Shown here piece by piece: positions 15,750-25,400 of a DNA stretch of 32,344 nucleotides. How positions within the stretch are numbered: position 1 is the first letter of the stretch; every line of letters begins with the position of its first letter. Source of the DNA: Bacillota bacterium (GTDB lineage Bacteria; Bacillota; SHA-98; Ch115); NCBI GenBank assembly GCA_013178415.1, contig JABLXA010000026.1, positions 1 to 32,344 of the forward strand. The letters are read 5' to 3'. Below the pieces are notes generated by a model. That model was not told the origin of the DNA. It worked only from the letters and a program-made list of their open reading frames with translations, and did no database searches. The translations under genes and the position numbers were made by a program.

Positions 15750-17746
15750 AATCCTTTCGCGTTTCGACGATCGCCTTCTGGTACCTTGTCGCAGGCGCAT
15801 TATTCGCCGTTATCGTGATCTCATTATCAGGGTGCTTCGGGGGTTCTTCTCCCTCCGCGCCACAGTCAAACGTCATATCCCTTAGCGGGACCGTAACCGC
15901 TCCGTCTGGGACTCCTGTCGCTTTTGTGCAGCCGTCATTTTTCGACAGACTGGTAAGGTTAGTGGAGAGCGTGGCATACGCCGGAGTTAATGGAAACCCA
16001 GTCCAGGGTGCAAGGGTTGTTGCCACGAACTTTGCTGACGGTAAGCAGGTTGGGACCATCGCTTCTACTAATAGCAATGGAATATATACGATTTCTCGCG
16101 TACCGAAAGGGATAGATGTGGTAATCATTGCCACCAAAGAGGTCAATGTCGCGGGGACCAAGAAACAGATAAGACTTTCCGCTTTAATTCCTAACGCAGG
16201 AAATCAGTCCAGCATAACCCCTGATATAGATGCAGTCTCCACCATTGCGGCCGAGACATGGGGGAAACGACGTGGGGAAGGTATCGACATCCTTACAGAA
16301 GATGTAAGAAGCACGTATGATGCAGCAAGAAAATATGCTGATTCTCATCCCTCCATTGATCTTACAGTTGGCGGTTCGCTTATCGGGGAAAATTATGGTG
16401 CAGGATTGCAGGAAGGAGCTAATGCAGATGAGGTTGAAAATAGCGTGCCTTCCACCATTAACCCCGCGGTTGCGCCAGCAAAGGCTATTGTTCAAGACCT
16501 GCGAGACGCTGGACTTACTGTCAAGGGCACTTATGAAGAGCAAATTAAGCTTCAGAAGGAGAATATAGAACAAAAAGTTGCCCCGTACCTCACAGCTGTT
16601 GGAGATTACCTTCAGGCGATTCATCCATATGCACTTAACGGGAATTTGTTTACACTGGAGCCCGGGGAGTATACAGAGGAAAAGGTCTATACTACTTATG
16701 CGGCGAACCCAGAGGGTGCCTATAAAACAGGCACGTGGAAAGTAACCATGGAGAAAGGGCTCGTTAAAGGGCTCATTGGAGAATACACAGTATCATCCTT
16801 GTATGAGAGCCCCGCCAGCGGAGTTAGTGTCCCGAAAAGCGTAACCTTTAAGATCATCGATCCTAAAAATGCTTCCCTAACCTTTTTCGGGAAGCTTACT
16901 ATGAATTACGCGGACATGAACATGGTTATCCCTGATTCTCCGCAACAGATTACGATCTCCATGCCCATCTCCGGACACCTGGAATTCACTCTTCAAGACC
17001 CCAAGCAGGTGCTTCTTGTAAATGCCACCACCTTTAAGGGAGACTACTCTGGAGAATTTAACTCAGATGGGTCCCCAAAACAGGTGAGCTTTAATGGATT
17101 GTTTACGTCTAGTGCTATTACGGCCTCCGGCAAACTTGATATCAAGCATGAGGAGAATTCCGGTGGGAGTATATCATTTGACGGCACTATAACGACCGCA
17201 ACTGCTATTATCAAGGGAAGTCTCTCGATTGAACACTCGATTGAACAGAGTTCTGTAAAGGCAAACGCCGAATTTAAAGACCGCAAGGTGACTCCCACAG
17301 TCTTGGATGGCAGCTTCAACCTCACGATATCAAATGCCAATGCATTCCACTTTGAACAGCCGATAAGCCAAAATAACTGGCCTATGGGAATAGTTGAATT
17401 TGACGGGTCAGTGAAGGCACCGGGCCATCCTGAGGTTGAAGCCGAAATATGCATCAAGACTAACGAATATCAGGTATTCTCATCAGATGTTCATTATGGT
17501 CACGGCGCAAGCACCCTGGATGGAACTATAACCTACAATGGTGGTAGTGGAGTTGCTACCATGGCGTTCAAAAACCAGGCCAAACTCGTAGTCTCGATCG
17601 ACGTCAGCGGGTTGAATCAACCAGGCCAGGCTAAAGCTACAGGTACGATAAAGGATTCCAGTTCCAAGCTGCTCGCGCAAATAACAACGGACAAGGGCAT
17701 AATAAAGGTCACATATGAGGATGGTTCTTTTGAAACCCTTTTTTAG
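15746..17746 (+). CDS. Secreted lipoprotein with carboxypeptidase-regulatory-like domain
   Basis: 666 aa from a TTG start with GGGGAGGAG about 8 nt upstream. A signal peptide with hydrophobic core (residues 10-27) ends in lipobox LSGC, with Cys30 as the likely lipidated residue. Residues about 45-140 (ISLSGTVTAPSG, VQGARVVATNF, SNGIYTISRVPKG) look like a CarboxypepD_reg/transthyretin-like beta-sandwich. The C-terminal half repeats short strands of the type G-x-L/F-D-G (ISFDGTITTATAIIKGSLSI, TLDGTITYNGG), suggesting an elongated beta structure. It is followed 82 nt later by another exported protein, so the two may form an envelope pair. Function unknown. Confidence 0.75.
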   Translation: MKSFRVSTIAFWYLVAGALFAVIVISLSGCFGGSSPSAPQSNVISLSGTVTAPSGTPVAFVQPSFFDRLVRLVESVAYAGVNGNPVQGARVVATNFADGKQVGTIASTNSNGIYTISRVPKGIDVVIIATKEVNVAGTKKQIRLSALIPNAGNQSSITPDIDAVSTIAAETWGKRRGEGIDILTEDVRSTYDAARKYADSHPSIDLTVGGSLIGENYGAGLQEGANADEVENSVPSTINPAVAPAKAIVQDLRDAGLTVKGTYEEQIKLQKENIEQKVAPYLTAVGDYLQAIHPYALNGNLFTLEPGEYTEEKVYTTYAANPEGAYKTGTWKVTMEKGLVKGLIGEYTVSSLYESPASGVSVPKSVTFKIIDPKNASLTFFGKLTMNYADMNMVIPDSPQQITISMPISGHLEFTLQDPKQVLLVNATTFKGDYSGEFNSDGSPKQVSFNGLFTSSAITASGKLDIKHEENSGGSISFDGTITTATAIIKGSLSIEHSIEQSSVKANAEFKDRKVTPTVLDGSFNLTISNANAFHFEQPISQNNWPMGIVEFDGSVKAPGHPEVEAEICIKTNEYQVFSSDVHYGHGASTLDGTITYNGGSGVATMAFKNQAKLVVSIDVSGLNQPGQAKATGTIKDSSSKLLAQITTDKGIIKVTYEDGSFETLF

Positions 17747-17828
17747 GGAGCTCACCGTTGAAGAGAACGCTAGAAACAGCATCACTGGGTGTTGTCACGT
17801 GAGGGCTATCTCACCTCGGGAGGGCGAC

Positions 17829-19205
17829 ATGCCCTCCCTTCCGATTTTGGATGCGAAGATATCGAGAAGGCCCCGTATAGCAGGGTGTTTTGTGATTTTT
17901 CTCGTGCTTTACATCGGTGTCTTCCTACCCCAAAAGATTCAGGCGCAATCATGGGGATCGACTTTGATTGGCGACGACCGCAGCCTTCTTTCTCATTGCT
18001 TCCAGCTGGTCGCTGATAATGAATCCAAAATACCTCCTGTGCTAGCTAACGAGTATTCAGGATATATAAATCTAAATCCGCGGGTGATAAGACCAAGAGT
18101 CGAATTTTTTCTATCGACTAACTTGTTCCCTGTCGCAAGACTATTGAATCCCATGGCCACGGATCTCGGGGAGATGGGTCCCGCGATATCAGAAGAGTCA
18201 ACCTCGGGCCAGGATCACGGCATCTTTCTTGCCCGATATGCAACTCTTATAGACCAAGATTTTCGTAGAGAAGTGGGGGAAATCAGCGCGGTGCAGGCAG
18301 GGTCAATCGGCGTGTGGCTCAACCGTTACGTAGGCCTCCTGTTTCACCAAGATTCTCTTGATGATCTTATTGCAACTAAGGACGCGGTGAGGTGGCTAAG
18401 GCAGATTGGTAGTGACACGAGTAACACAGGTAATGAGATGATTTATGAAGTAGGCATCCGCGGCCGCCAATCATCATATCATGGTCTCACTCTTCTGCTG
18501 GGAAGGGATTACTTGATCGGTCACAGGCCGGTCGCCTTAGGATGTAGCATATGCGAAATTCGAGGGAGAGCCCTTAACGACCTGGAAATTAGCGGTACCG
18601 GCACCATTTCACACGATAGACAGATGGGGCTCGTCGCGTTCATGCGTGAAAAAGAATGGATCGAAGATAAGGCCGCGGGGCCTGCTTACGGTTTCTCCTT
18701 TGACATTGCTGGTGCAGTTCGTATTACCAGGGATGCCATGTTGGGTGCCCAGATCCATAATTTCGTTGGATTCATGAAGTGGAAAGGCGCTAAATGGACT
18801 GAGGGCATCATAAATACGAACACCATTACTACTGATAGTCAGGGGTATATCACCCATGCACCTACCATAATTGGAAGGGAATTTCGGAAAGATATTACAG
18901 AATTTCCCGACCAAGGCCTTGAATTGGCATTGAAACTGCGTAGATCTTCTGTCAGCGACCTGGATATAGGATTGTGGTACGGGGGGAAGACGCTTTTACC
19001 TTTTGGTCGGGTATCTTTTAGAGATATAGGCAGAGGGCCCGGTTTTGGAATTGGGTACCTGCCTGCGCCTGAAGCGGGAGATCGTATGGTCTGGTCGGTT
19101 GAGTTATATAAAGATGACTGGAAGCTGGTAGTAACTTCTGATGCCTTTGATCTGAGCCGTTGCGAAGTGGTTGGGGCTCAATTTGAAGGTACAATAAGAT
19201 TTTAG
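17829..19205 (+). CDS. Exported protein, possible beta-barrel, unknown function
   Basis: 458 aa from the ATG at 17829 (GGGAGGG closely upstream). The longest frame starts inside the preceding gene and is rejected. An N-terminal basic stretch (KISRRPRIAG) and hydrophobic core (CFVIFLVLYIGVFL) are followed by QKIQAQS, a plausible signal peptidase I site. The mature part alternates polar and hydrophobic residues, with many Gly and aromatic residues (VGIRGRQSSYHGLTLLLGRD, DIGLWYGGKTLLPFGRVSF), and ends EGTIRF. A terminal Phe after alternating residues is the outer-membrane barrel signature in diderms. No family is recognised; a secreted beta-rich protein is the alternative. Confidence 0.65.
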   Translation: MPSLPILDAKISRRPRIAGCFVIFLVLYIGVFLPQKIQAQSWGSTLIGDDRSLLSHCFQLVADNESKIPPVLANEYSGYINLNPRVIRPRVEFFLSTNLFPVARLLNPMATDLGEMGPAISEESTSGQDHGIFLARYATLIDQDFRREVGEISAVQAGSIGVWLNRYVGLLFHQDSLDDLIATKDAVRWLRQIGSDTSNTGNEMIYEVGIRGRQSSYHGLTLLLGRDYLIGHRPVALGCSICEIRGRALNDLEISGTGTISHDRQMGLVAFMREKEWIEDKAAGPAYGFSFDIAGAVRITRDAMLGAQIHNFVGFMKWKGAKWTEGIINTNTITTDSQGYITHAPTIIGREFRKDITEFPDQGLELALKLRRSSVSDLDIGLWYGGKTLLPFGRVSFRDIGRGPGFGIGYLPAPEAGDRMVWSVELYKDDWKLVVTSDAFDLSRCEVVGAQFEGTIRF

Positions 19206-19253
19206 CGCCCTGCCTGATCAGTGGAGCGCCACCTTCCTCGCTCCGAACCATTC

Positions 19254-19269
19254 CCCGGCCCGCGCCGGG
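19254..19269 (+). terminator. GC-rich hairpin after the exported-protein gene
   Basis: CCCGGC-CCGC-GCCGGG is a perfect 6-bp stem with a 4-nt loop, 49 nt past the stop codon. There is no T-run, so termination is only possible. Confidence 0.3.
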
Positions 19270-19389
19270 AGTCTATGTATATCAATATCATGATACATAA
19301 AATCAATCATCAGGTAGAGCAAGGTGGTTTTCTCGCTTTCTCGCCTCGCCCGCCCGTTGCCTCACGTAAAAATATGCTTGAAAGGCCCG

Positions 19390-19418
19390 TTGCTTTTCCA
19401 TGCAAAATATGGTATAAT
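19390..19418 (+). promoter_or_regulatory. Sigma-A promoter for hsp20
   Basis: -35 TTGCTT (19390-19395), 17-nt spacer, -10 TATAAT (19413-19418) preceded by TATGG. It points to the hsp20 gene with a leader of about 165 nt. No CIRCE (TTAGCACTC-N9-GAGTGCTAA) was found, so HrcA control is not supported. Confidence 0.75.
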
Positions 19419-19591
19419 TTATTCGACATTTTAAAACTAAAGATGGGGAGTTGCGGCAAGGAAGCCTTTGCTGCGTAAAACCTTCAAGGTGCCAAGGTTT
19501 GGTCCGATGCGCCGGCCATCACTATCAGTCGAAGTAGGTGGGGCAAGGGACACCCGAGGACAAGCCCTAAGTAAGATGGAGGTGTCGAGAT

Positions 19592-20041
19592 ATGCCTGAT
19601 TTGATACCATGGAATCCGTGGAGGGAGCTGGCAGAGTTCGCAGACGCCTTTGAACGCTTCTGGGGCCATAGGTTCCCAAGGCGCCGGGGAGAGGGTTGGT
19701 TCTCCGGGGGGCCATGGCTCCCGGCGGTTGATGTGTACGACCGAGGAGATTCGATAGTAGTAAAGGCTGAGATACCAGGGGTGGATAAAGATGAGGTCAG
19801 CCTCACCCTGACCGATGATGCCCTTACCATTAGCGGTGAAACCCGCCGCGATGAAGAAGTCAAGGACAAGGATTACTACCGCCGCGAACGGACTTACGGG
19901 AGCTTCACCCGGACAATCCCACTCCCGGCGCCAGTGCGGAGGGAAGGCGCCAAAGCGACCTTCAAGAATGGGGTCTTGGAAGTGGTCCTGCCAAAGGCCC
20001 GAGGCGCCGAATCACGTGGCACGCAGATCCAAATAGAATAG
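19592..20041 (+). CDS. Small heat-shock protein, Hsp20 family
   Basis: 149 aa, with GGAGG about 10 nt before the ATG. The alpha-crystallin domain spans residues about 45-140: WLPAVDVYDRGDSIVVKAEI, PGVDKDEVSLTLTDDALTIS, GSFTRTIPLPAPV and the conserved AxxxNGVLxVxLPK (ATFKNGVLEVVLPKA). The C-terminal tail ends TQIQIE and holds the short I-x-I motif used in oligomer contacts. The protein is an ATP-independent holdase. It is monocistronic with its own promoter. Length is normal for bacterial Hsp20. Confidence 0.95.
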   Translation: MPDLIPWNPWRELAEFADAFERFWGHRFPRRRGEGWFSGGPWLPAVDVYDRGDSIVVKAEIPGVDKDEVSLTLTDDALTISGETRRDEEVKDKDYYRRERTYGSFTRTIPLPAPVRREGAKATFKNGVLEVVLPKARGAESRGTQIQIE

Positions 20042-20044
20042 GCC

Positions 20045-20150
20045 TCAGGTTCAATAGGTCTTAGGTGCAATGGGTTTTTGGGTCCGATAGATTTTTAGAT
20101 CCGATAGATTTTAGTTCCGCTATAGGTTTCAGATCGCGGATTTCAGGTCA
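20045..20150. repeat. Degenerate 16-18-bp tandem repeats
   Basis: Consecutive near-copies follow the hsp20 stop. GGTCCGATAGATTTTTAG (20081-20098) and ATCCGATAGATTTTAG (20099-20114) are clearest. They are flanked by weaker units such as TTCCGCTATAGGTTTCAG (20115-20132) and TTCAATAGGTCTTAG. The array is non-coding and decayed. Confidence 0.55.
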
Positions 20151-20242
20151 CGGACTAGAATAGGCTTTGAACCTCGGGGGCCCAGATGGAACCAGGTTCC
20201 GGGTAATTCCGGCAACCTGAGCATGTCCCAAGGCATTGGCTG

Positions 20243-20355
20243 CCTCGCGCACAGGTTTTGCCGCGCACAGGTTCTACGACCCTCGCGCATGGGCTTGACA
20301 CTATAACAATCCTCGCATGGGCTTCGCACTGCGACCCTTGCGCATGGATTTCGCT
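20243..20355. repeat. Second set of degenerate direct repeats
   Basis: Variants of CCTCGCGCATGGGCTT recur: CCTCGCGCACAGGTTT, CCGCGCACAGGTTC, CCTCGCGCATGGGCTT, CCTCGCATGGGCTT and CCTTGCGCATGGATTT, each spaced by 5-15 nt. No open frame explains them. Confidence 0.5.
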
Positions 20356-20366
20356 ACCGAAGCGCG

Positions 20367-20393
20367 GCCGGCCTGGGACATGCCGGCGTTTTT
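20367..20393 (+). terminator. Rho-independent terminator
   Basis: GCCGGC (20367-20372) pairs with GCCGGC (20382-20387) across CTGGGACAT, followed by GTTTTT. It could end hsp20-strand transcripts that read through the repeats. Confidence 0.65.
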
Positions 20394-20526
20394 ATATTTA
20401 TAAGAGTTTTTTATAGGAGTTTTATCAGACAGGATTTATAAGATGAAATCCACATTAAATCCAAATTGTTGAATTCGCCCTCGGCTGTCGGAGCTGTCGG
20501 AGGATGATTGATCCGGAGACAATCAT

Positions 20527-20961
20527 TCAATGCAAGTCTCTAGGCTTAGGCTCGATCGTTACACTATCAAGATACAGCGTATCCGGGCATAGGTCCTGAC
20601 CATTTTCCCACTGAATACCCCCTCGTGGATCATCCTGTGAGGATGACTTCACCTCACCGAACAAAAACCTCGTTTGTTCACTGCGGTGAAATCCGACCAG
20701 ATCAGGGCCTGGTAGGCTAGCCGCAGGTGTCCGCTTGTCAAGCGACCTTGTGCGCACATCGGCAATGACAAAGCCTGTGGCCTGAAGCGAGTCCTGGATG
20801 GCGTTCCATAGAGCCCAGGCTTCCCAGAGGAAGTTGAGTTCAGAATACATCAAGTTGCCGCCGAAGGGGGGATCAGTGAAGATGTAATCACAATAAAATC
20901 GCGTGCTGCCCTCAAGAGATGTGCTACGATTCCGATCAAGACAGACGGAGAGCCTATCTGC
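20527..20961 (-). pseudogene. DNA methyltransferase fragment joined to a PD-(D/E)XK-like piece
   Basis: The open frame has no good start and runs from a TAA at 20962 to a stop at 20527. The first part reads DYIFTDPPFGGNLMYSELNF then LWEAWALWN and GFVIADVRT. The DPPF motif with YSELNFLWE is characteristic of site-specific DNA methylases. After VRT the sequence changes to GPDLVGFHRSEQTRFLFGEV-K, a D..ExK arrangement seen in PD-(D/E)XK nucleases. It appears to be a chimera of two truncated genes, without SAM-binding motif I. Function is presumably lost. Confidence 0.6.
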
Positions 20962-21599
20962 TTAACACGTGCTATGGTCTTAGGTATGCGGTTTTCCCAA
21001 GTCTCAAATACTTGGACTTCAATTTGATTGATTCCTCTCACGAGTTGGTCAATAGCCGCGGTAAGCCGACCCTGGTCCCCCACCCGCGCCGGTTCATCAA
21101 ACAACGAACCGGTGAGAGTCGGGCCCTGCTCCACAGGCTGTTCCTCTTGGGTTTGGAGGAGCTTCTCGTCTTGAACTATATCTTCCACGAGCGACGAATT
21201 GACGTAAATACAATTGCCCGGCTTATTCAAAAAAATGAGGTAGCAGCGCGCAGCGTGGTCGAGGGGCTTGTAGAACGCGGTTTTCTAGAGCGGCAAGGCG
21301 AACGCGGGGTACGCACCTACCATCTCTCGGCTGCCATTTACCGCAGGCTTGGCCAAAAGGCGGCCTATGTCCGGATTCGGGGTTTTGAGCCCGAACAGCA
21401 GAGACAGATGATTATCCAATATGCGGGAAGACACGGCAGGATCACTCGTGGCGAAGCAGCCGAACTATGCAAAATCAGTGAATTCCAGGCGAGCCGGCTT
21501 CTAAGAGCCTTGGTTGCAGATGGCTATCTTGAATTGCGCGGCAAGGGCCGAGGAGCATACTACGAACCGAAAGACCATTCATCACACGGACGCCCCTGA
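20919..21599 (+). pseudogene. C-terminal part of an AlbA/ATPase-type regulator
   Basis: The 226-codon frame probably becomes coding near 20960-21000, after a junction with the methylase fragment on the other strand. From LLHRLFLLGLEELLVLNYIF it carries two winged-helix units: IDVNTIARLIQKNEVAARSV with VEGLVERGFLER, and GRITRGEAAELCKISEFQAS with RLLRALVADGYLELRGKGRG. This tandem is typical of the C-terminus of large AlbA_2/AAA_4-type putative regulators. The N-terminal DNA-binding and ATPase parts are missing, as is a ribosome site. Family assignment is moderate; expression is doubtful. Confidence 0.5.
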
Positions 21600-21668
21600 C
21601 GGTTTGCAGGGGCACGGCATTTCGATGACACCCTAACCACAACTGGACCCAAAACGAATTAATTGCGC

Positions 21669-21714
21669 AAAAACGAGCGCGCTCGTTTTTTGTCGGCTCG
21701 GAAACGAGCGCTCG
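21669..21714. repeat. 22-bp perfect palindrome plus a 10-bp half-copy
   Basis: Positions 21669-21690 form a perfect 22-bp palindrome (centre CGAGCGCGCTCG, outer A5/T5, followed by one more T). At 21705-21714 CGAGCGCTCG repeats the core, and AAACGAGCG occurs in both. The first is a possible terminator of the preceding fragment (stem plus T-run). The repeated core also looks like an operator pair. Confidence 0.55.
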
Positions 21715-21804
21715 ATTATCTGTTCCATCTGCCATCCGCTGCGAAGGAGAAACGGGGCTATCAAAGATGGTCTCCTGCCTCCTGAACACCGGCGTTAAAT
21801 GCAG

Positions 21805-22077
21805 CTACAGATATTCACCCCACCCCCGCCGCTTCAGCGCAGAGACAAGTGCCCGTATATCGGACGCTCTATCTTTCCGGCATACCAGCGTTACGTCCGG
21901 GGTCTCGACTATAACCAAGTTGTCCACTCCGAGTGTAACAATGAGCCGATGAGTAGGCTCTTTGCTTCCAGCCGCCATCCCCTTTGCAATAGGTCCATTG
22001 CCGTTACCATTGCCGTTCATATCCTGCACCAGAATGCAATTTCGCGTATCGATGCCGAAGGGAATTTCAAAGGGATG
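21805..22077 (-). pseudogene. Mannose-1-phosphate guanylyltransferase, C-terminal fragment
   Basis: From just after a TAA (22078-22080) the frame reads GIDTRNCILVQD, a Gly/Asn-rich insert, then LIVTLGVDNLVIVETPDVTL and VCRKDRASDIRALVSALKRR, ending WGEYL. LGVDNLVIV-TPD-LVCRKDRA is the conserved end of GDP-mannose pyrophosphorylases (GT-A fold). The nucleotide-binding N-terminal 70-80% is absent, so this cannot be active. The NGNGNGNG stretch is unusual for the family. Confidence 0.75.
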
Positions 22078-22123
22078 TTATAGAAACCCCTGAAAGGAGC
22101 ATTGAACTTGGGTTACAGCTCCG

Positions 22124-22379
22124 CACTATCCCGACCGGATAGTTGCAACTATCAGCACTATTCCCGGGGGATAGTTTAAGCTATTGTCACTATCCCAACT
22201 GGATAGTGATAACCATTGACACTATTCACGCCGGACAGTTTAAGCCATTAACACCATCCCAACCGAATAGTGATAACCACCAGCACTATCCTCACTATAT
22301 AGTTTAAGCCATCGACGCTGTTCCTATCGGGTAGTGCTAACCATTTAAACTGTCCCTACCAGACGGTGCTGACTATATG
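22124..22379. repeat. Eight palindromic units in exact 32-bp register
   Basis: Units start at 22124, 22156, 22188, 22220, 22252, 22284, 22316 and 22348, each 32 bp. The best unit (22188) has CACTATCC (positions 1-8) pairing with GGATAGTG (14-21) around a 5-nt loop, then an 11-bp linker. Sequence diverges toward the hsdR side, but spacing never changes. Linkers alternate: odd units end GATAACCATTGA-like, even units TTTAAGCCATTA-like, giving a 64-bp superrepeat. It lies between the hsdR stop (22412) and the guanylyltransferase fragment. It is not CRISPR, because there are no unique spacers. Confidence 0.9.
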
Positions 22380-22411
22380 ATCTGACATTGAAGTAAGAGA
22401 AAAATCCAATA

Positions 22412-25400
22412 TTAGCTTTTCACCCAATCCTTGCAGAGCACTTCCGCCTGCTCCACTACGAGCTCGGTCGCCCGGGCCTGTTTATCCGGCGGATAGCCGT
22501 AACGCCGGAGGATTCGTTTAATCATTACGCGCATTTGGGCACGAACGTTTTCCCGCATGGTCCAATCAATTGTCAGGTTGTTCCGCACGGTGCGCACCAG
22601 TTCCTGGGCGATGGTCCGCAGGGTAGCGTTGCCCAGAACCTTCACGGCGCTGTCGTTGACCTCCAGGGCATCATAAAAGGCGACCTCGTCTTCGGTCAGC
22701 CCAAGCTTCTCGCCGCGCCGGCCGGCCTCCCGCATCTCCCTAGCCAGCGCGATGAGTTCTTCGATGACCTGTACTGCCTCGATCGCGCGGTTTTGATACC
22801 GTTTGATCGACTGCTCCAGCATTTCGGCGAAGGATCGGGCCTGGATGATGTTCTTCTTGCCACGCGTCTTAATCTCGCCTTCCAGCAGTTTGCGTAGCAT
22901 TTCGATGGCCAGATTGCGATGTGGCATCCCCCGCACTTCTGCCAGGAATTCATCCGAGAGGATGGAGATGTCGGGCTTCTTCAGTCCGGCGGCGGCAAAG
23001 ATATCGATGACTCCATCTGAGGCCACCGCCCTAGATACGATCTGGCGGATGGCATGATCCAGCTCATCGGGGCTGCGCTGCTCGCCGATCACGCTTTTAC
23101 TCAAGGCCGCTTTCACTGCCTGGAAGAAGGCCACATCGTCCCGGATTTCCAAAGCCTTTTGGTGCGGAACAGCCAACGCAAAGGCCCTGGACAGTGCTGT
23201 CACGGCCTTCGCCAGCCGGTTCTTGCCATCATCCTGCCGGAGCACGTGTTCCTGGGCGGCAGGAATTATGGAGAGCCTTTCCTGTGGCCCACCGCGCTTC
23301 CAAGGAGACCAACCAAAGCCGTGGAAGATGTCGCAACAAACCTCATACTCTCTCAGCATCACCGCCACCGCCTCTTCCTGTTCGATGGCCGTCTGCCCCT
23401 TGCCTCCGCTTTCTGTGTATGTAGCCAGTGCTTCCTTCAGCTCATGGGCCAAACCCAGGTAATCCACCACAAGGCCGCCGGGCTTGTCCTTGAACACCCG
23501 GTTCACCCGGGCGATGGCCTGCATCAGCCCGTGCCCCCGCATGGGTTTATCCAGGTACATCGTGTGCAGGCAGGGAACATCGAAGCCGGTCAGCCACATG
23601 TCGCGAACGATGACGACCTTGAACGGGTCAGCCGGATCCTTGAACCTTTTCTCTAGCTCTTCGCGCCGGGATTTGTTACGAATATGCTGCTGCCATTCCG
23701 CCGGATCTGACGCCGACCCCGTCATCACGATTTTCAGGACACCTTTGTCATCGTCATTGTGGTGCCAATCCGGCCGGATGCGGATAATAGCGTTGTAGAG
23801 ATCCACACAAATCCGGCGGCTCATACAGACCACCATGGCCTTGCCATCCATGGCCTCGAGCCGGCGCTCGAAGTGGTCGACTATATCCTGGGCGATCAAC
23901 CTGATGCGTTTTTCAGTGCCTACCAGAGCCTCCAGTTGCGCCCATTTGGTCTTAAGCCGTTCCTTGTGCTCGACCTCTTCGCCTTCGGTGACTTCCTCGA
24001 AGTCCTCGTCTAGCTTCGGCCGCTCGGCCTCATCCAGTTCCAGCTTGGCAAGGCGGCTTTCGTAGTAGATGGGGACTGTCGCCCCATCCTTTACCGCCCG
24101 CTCAATATCATAAACGCTGATGTAATCGCCGAATACCGCCCGGGTGTTCTTGTCCGTCAACTCGATGGGCGTACCCGTAAAGCCGATAAATGAGGCGTTA
24201 GGTAAGGCCTCACGCATGTACCGTGCGAAACCGTCAATAAAGTCGTATTGGCTGCGGTGGGCCTCGTCAGCGATGACCACAATGTTATGCCGGTCGGACA
24301 ATAGCGGGTAATGATCCTCGCCTTCCGCCGGGAAGAACTTCTGCACGGTGGTGAACACGACGCCGCCTGACGCTGTGTATAGAAGCTGGCGCAAGTGGGC
24401 CCGACTCTCCGCTTGAGTAGGCTTCTGACGTAGTAGCTCGTGGCAGCGAGAGAACGTGCGGAAAAGTTGACCGTCCAGGTCGTTCCGATCGGTAATCACT
24501 ACCAACGTCGGGTTTTTCATCGCCGGTTCCAGTATCACCCGCCCGGCATAGAAGGCCATGGTGAGGCTCTTGCCTGAACCCTGAGTATGCCAAATGACCC
24601 CAACACGTTGATCACCGGGCTTTGCGTCACGCTGCCCTCTAACAAAATATGTACCTTCACCGTCACGCGTCAGCCAGGGCGGAGATGACGGCGCACAAGC
24701 GCGAATGGTCTCAGCCAAAGCCACATTCACCGCGTGGTACTGATGATACCCGGCCATTTTCTTGACCAGTGCCCCGCCGCCCGTGTCCTCAAACACAATG
24801 AAATGATGAATTAGATCCAGGAATCGCCGCCGGTCGAATACGCCTTTCAGGAGCACCTCAAGCTGAGGCAGCGTCTCCGCAGCCAGTTCCCCACCCTCGA
24901 TGGTCCGCCATGGCAGGAACCATTCCCGGCCTGCCGTCAGGGTGCCGATACGGGCCTGCGTACCGTCGGAGACCACTAAAGCCTCGTTATAGGCGAAAAG
25001 TGCCGGGATTTGCTGCTTATAAGTCTGCAACTGATTGAAGGCCGACCAGATGGTGGCGTTTTCGTCGGCGGCATTCTTCAGTTCAATAACGGCCAGCGGA
25101 AGACCGTTGACGAAAAGGACAATATCCGGCCGCCTCTCATAGCGATCCTCCACGACTGTGAACTGGTTGACGGCCAGGAAATCATTGTTCTCCGGGTTGT
25201 CATAGTCAAGCACACGAACAAGATCGCCCCTTATGAAACCATCTATTCGCTGGTACTCTACCGGCACGCCCTCAACCAGGTACCGGTGTAGAGTGTGATT
25301 ATCCGCCACCAACGAGGGCTGATCCAGCCTCGTGAGCTTACGAAACGCCTCCTCCAGAGCATCCGCCGGTACATACGGGTTAAGCTGCTGGAGAGCTTGA

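Noticed and set aside
19206-19591. CIRCE element upstream of hsp20
   Set aside because: No TTAGCACTC-N9-GAGTGCTAA or close variant was found between the genes.
20850-21230. 126-codon minus-strand frame
   Set aside because: It is antisense to the winged-helix fragment and in a different frame from the methylase fragment, which holds the DPPF motif.
22124-22379. 32-bp array as a CRISPR
   Set aside because: Every base of the period belongs to the repeating unit; there are no unique spacers, and units are diverged rather than identical.
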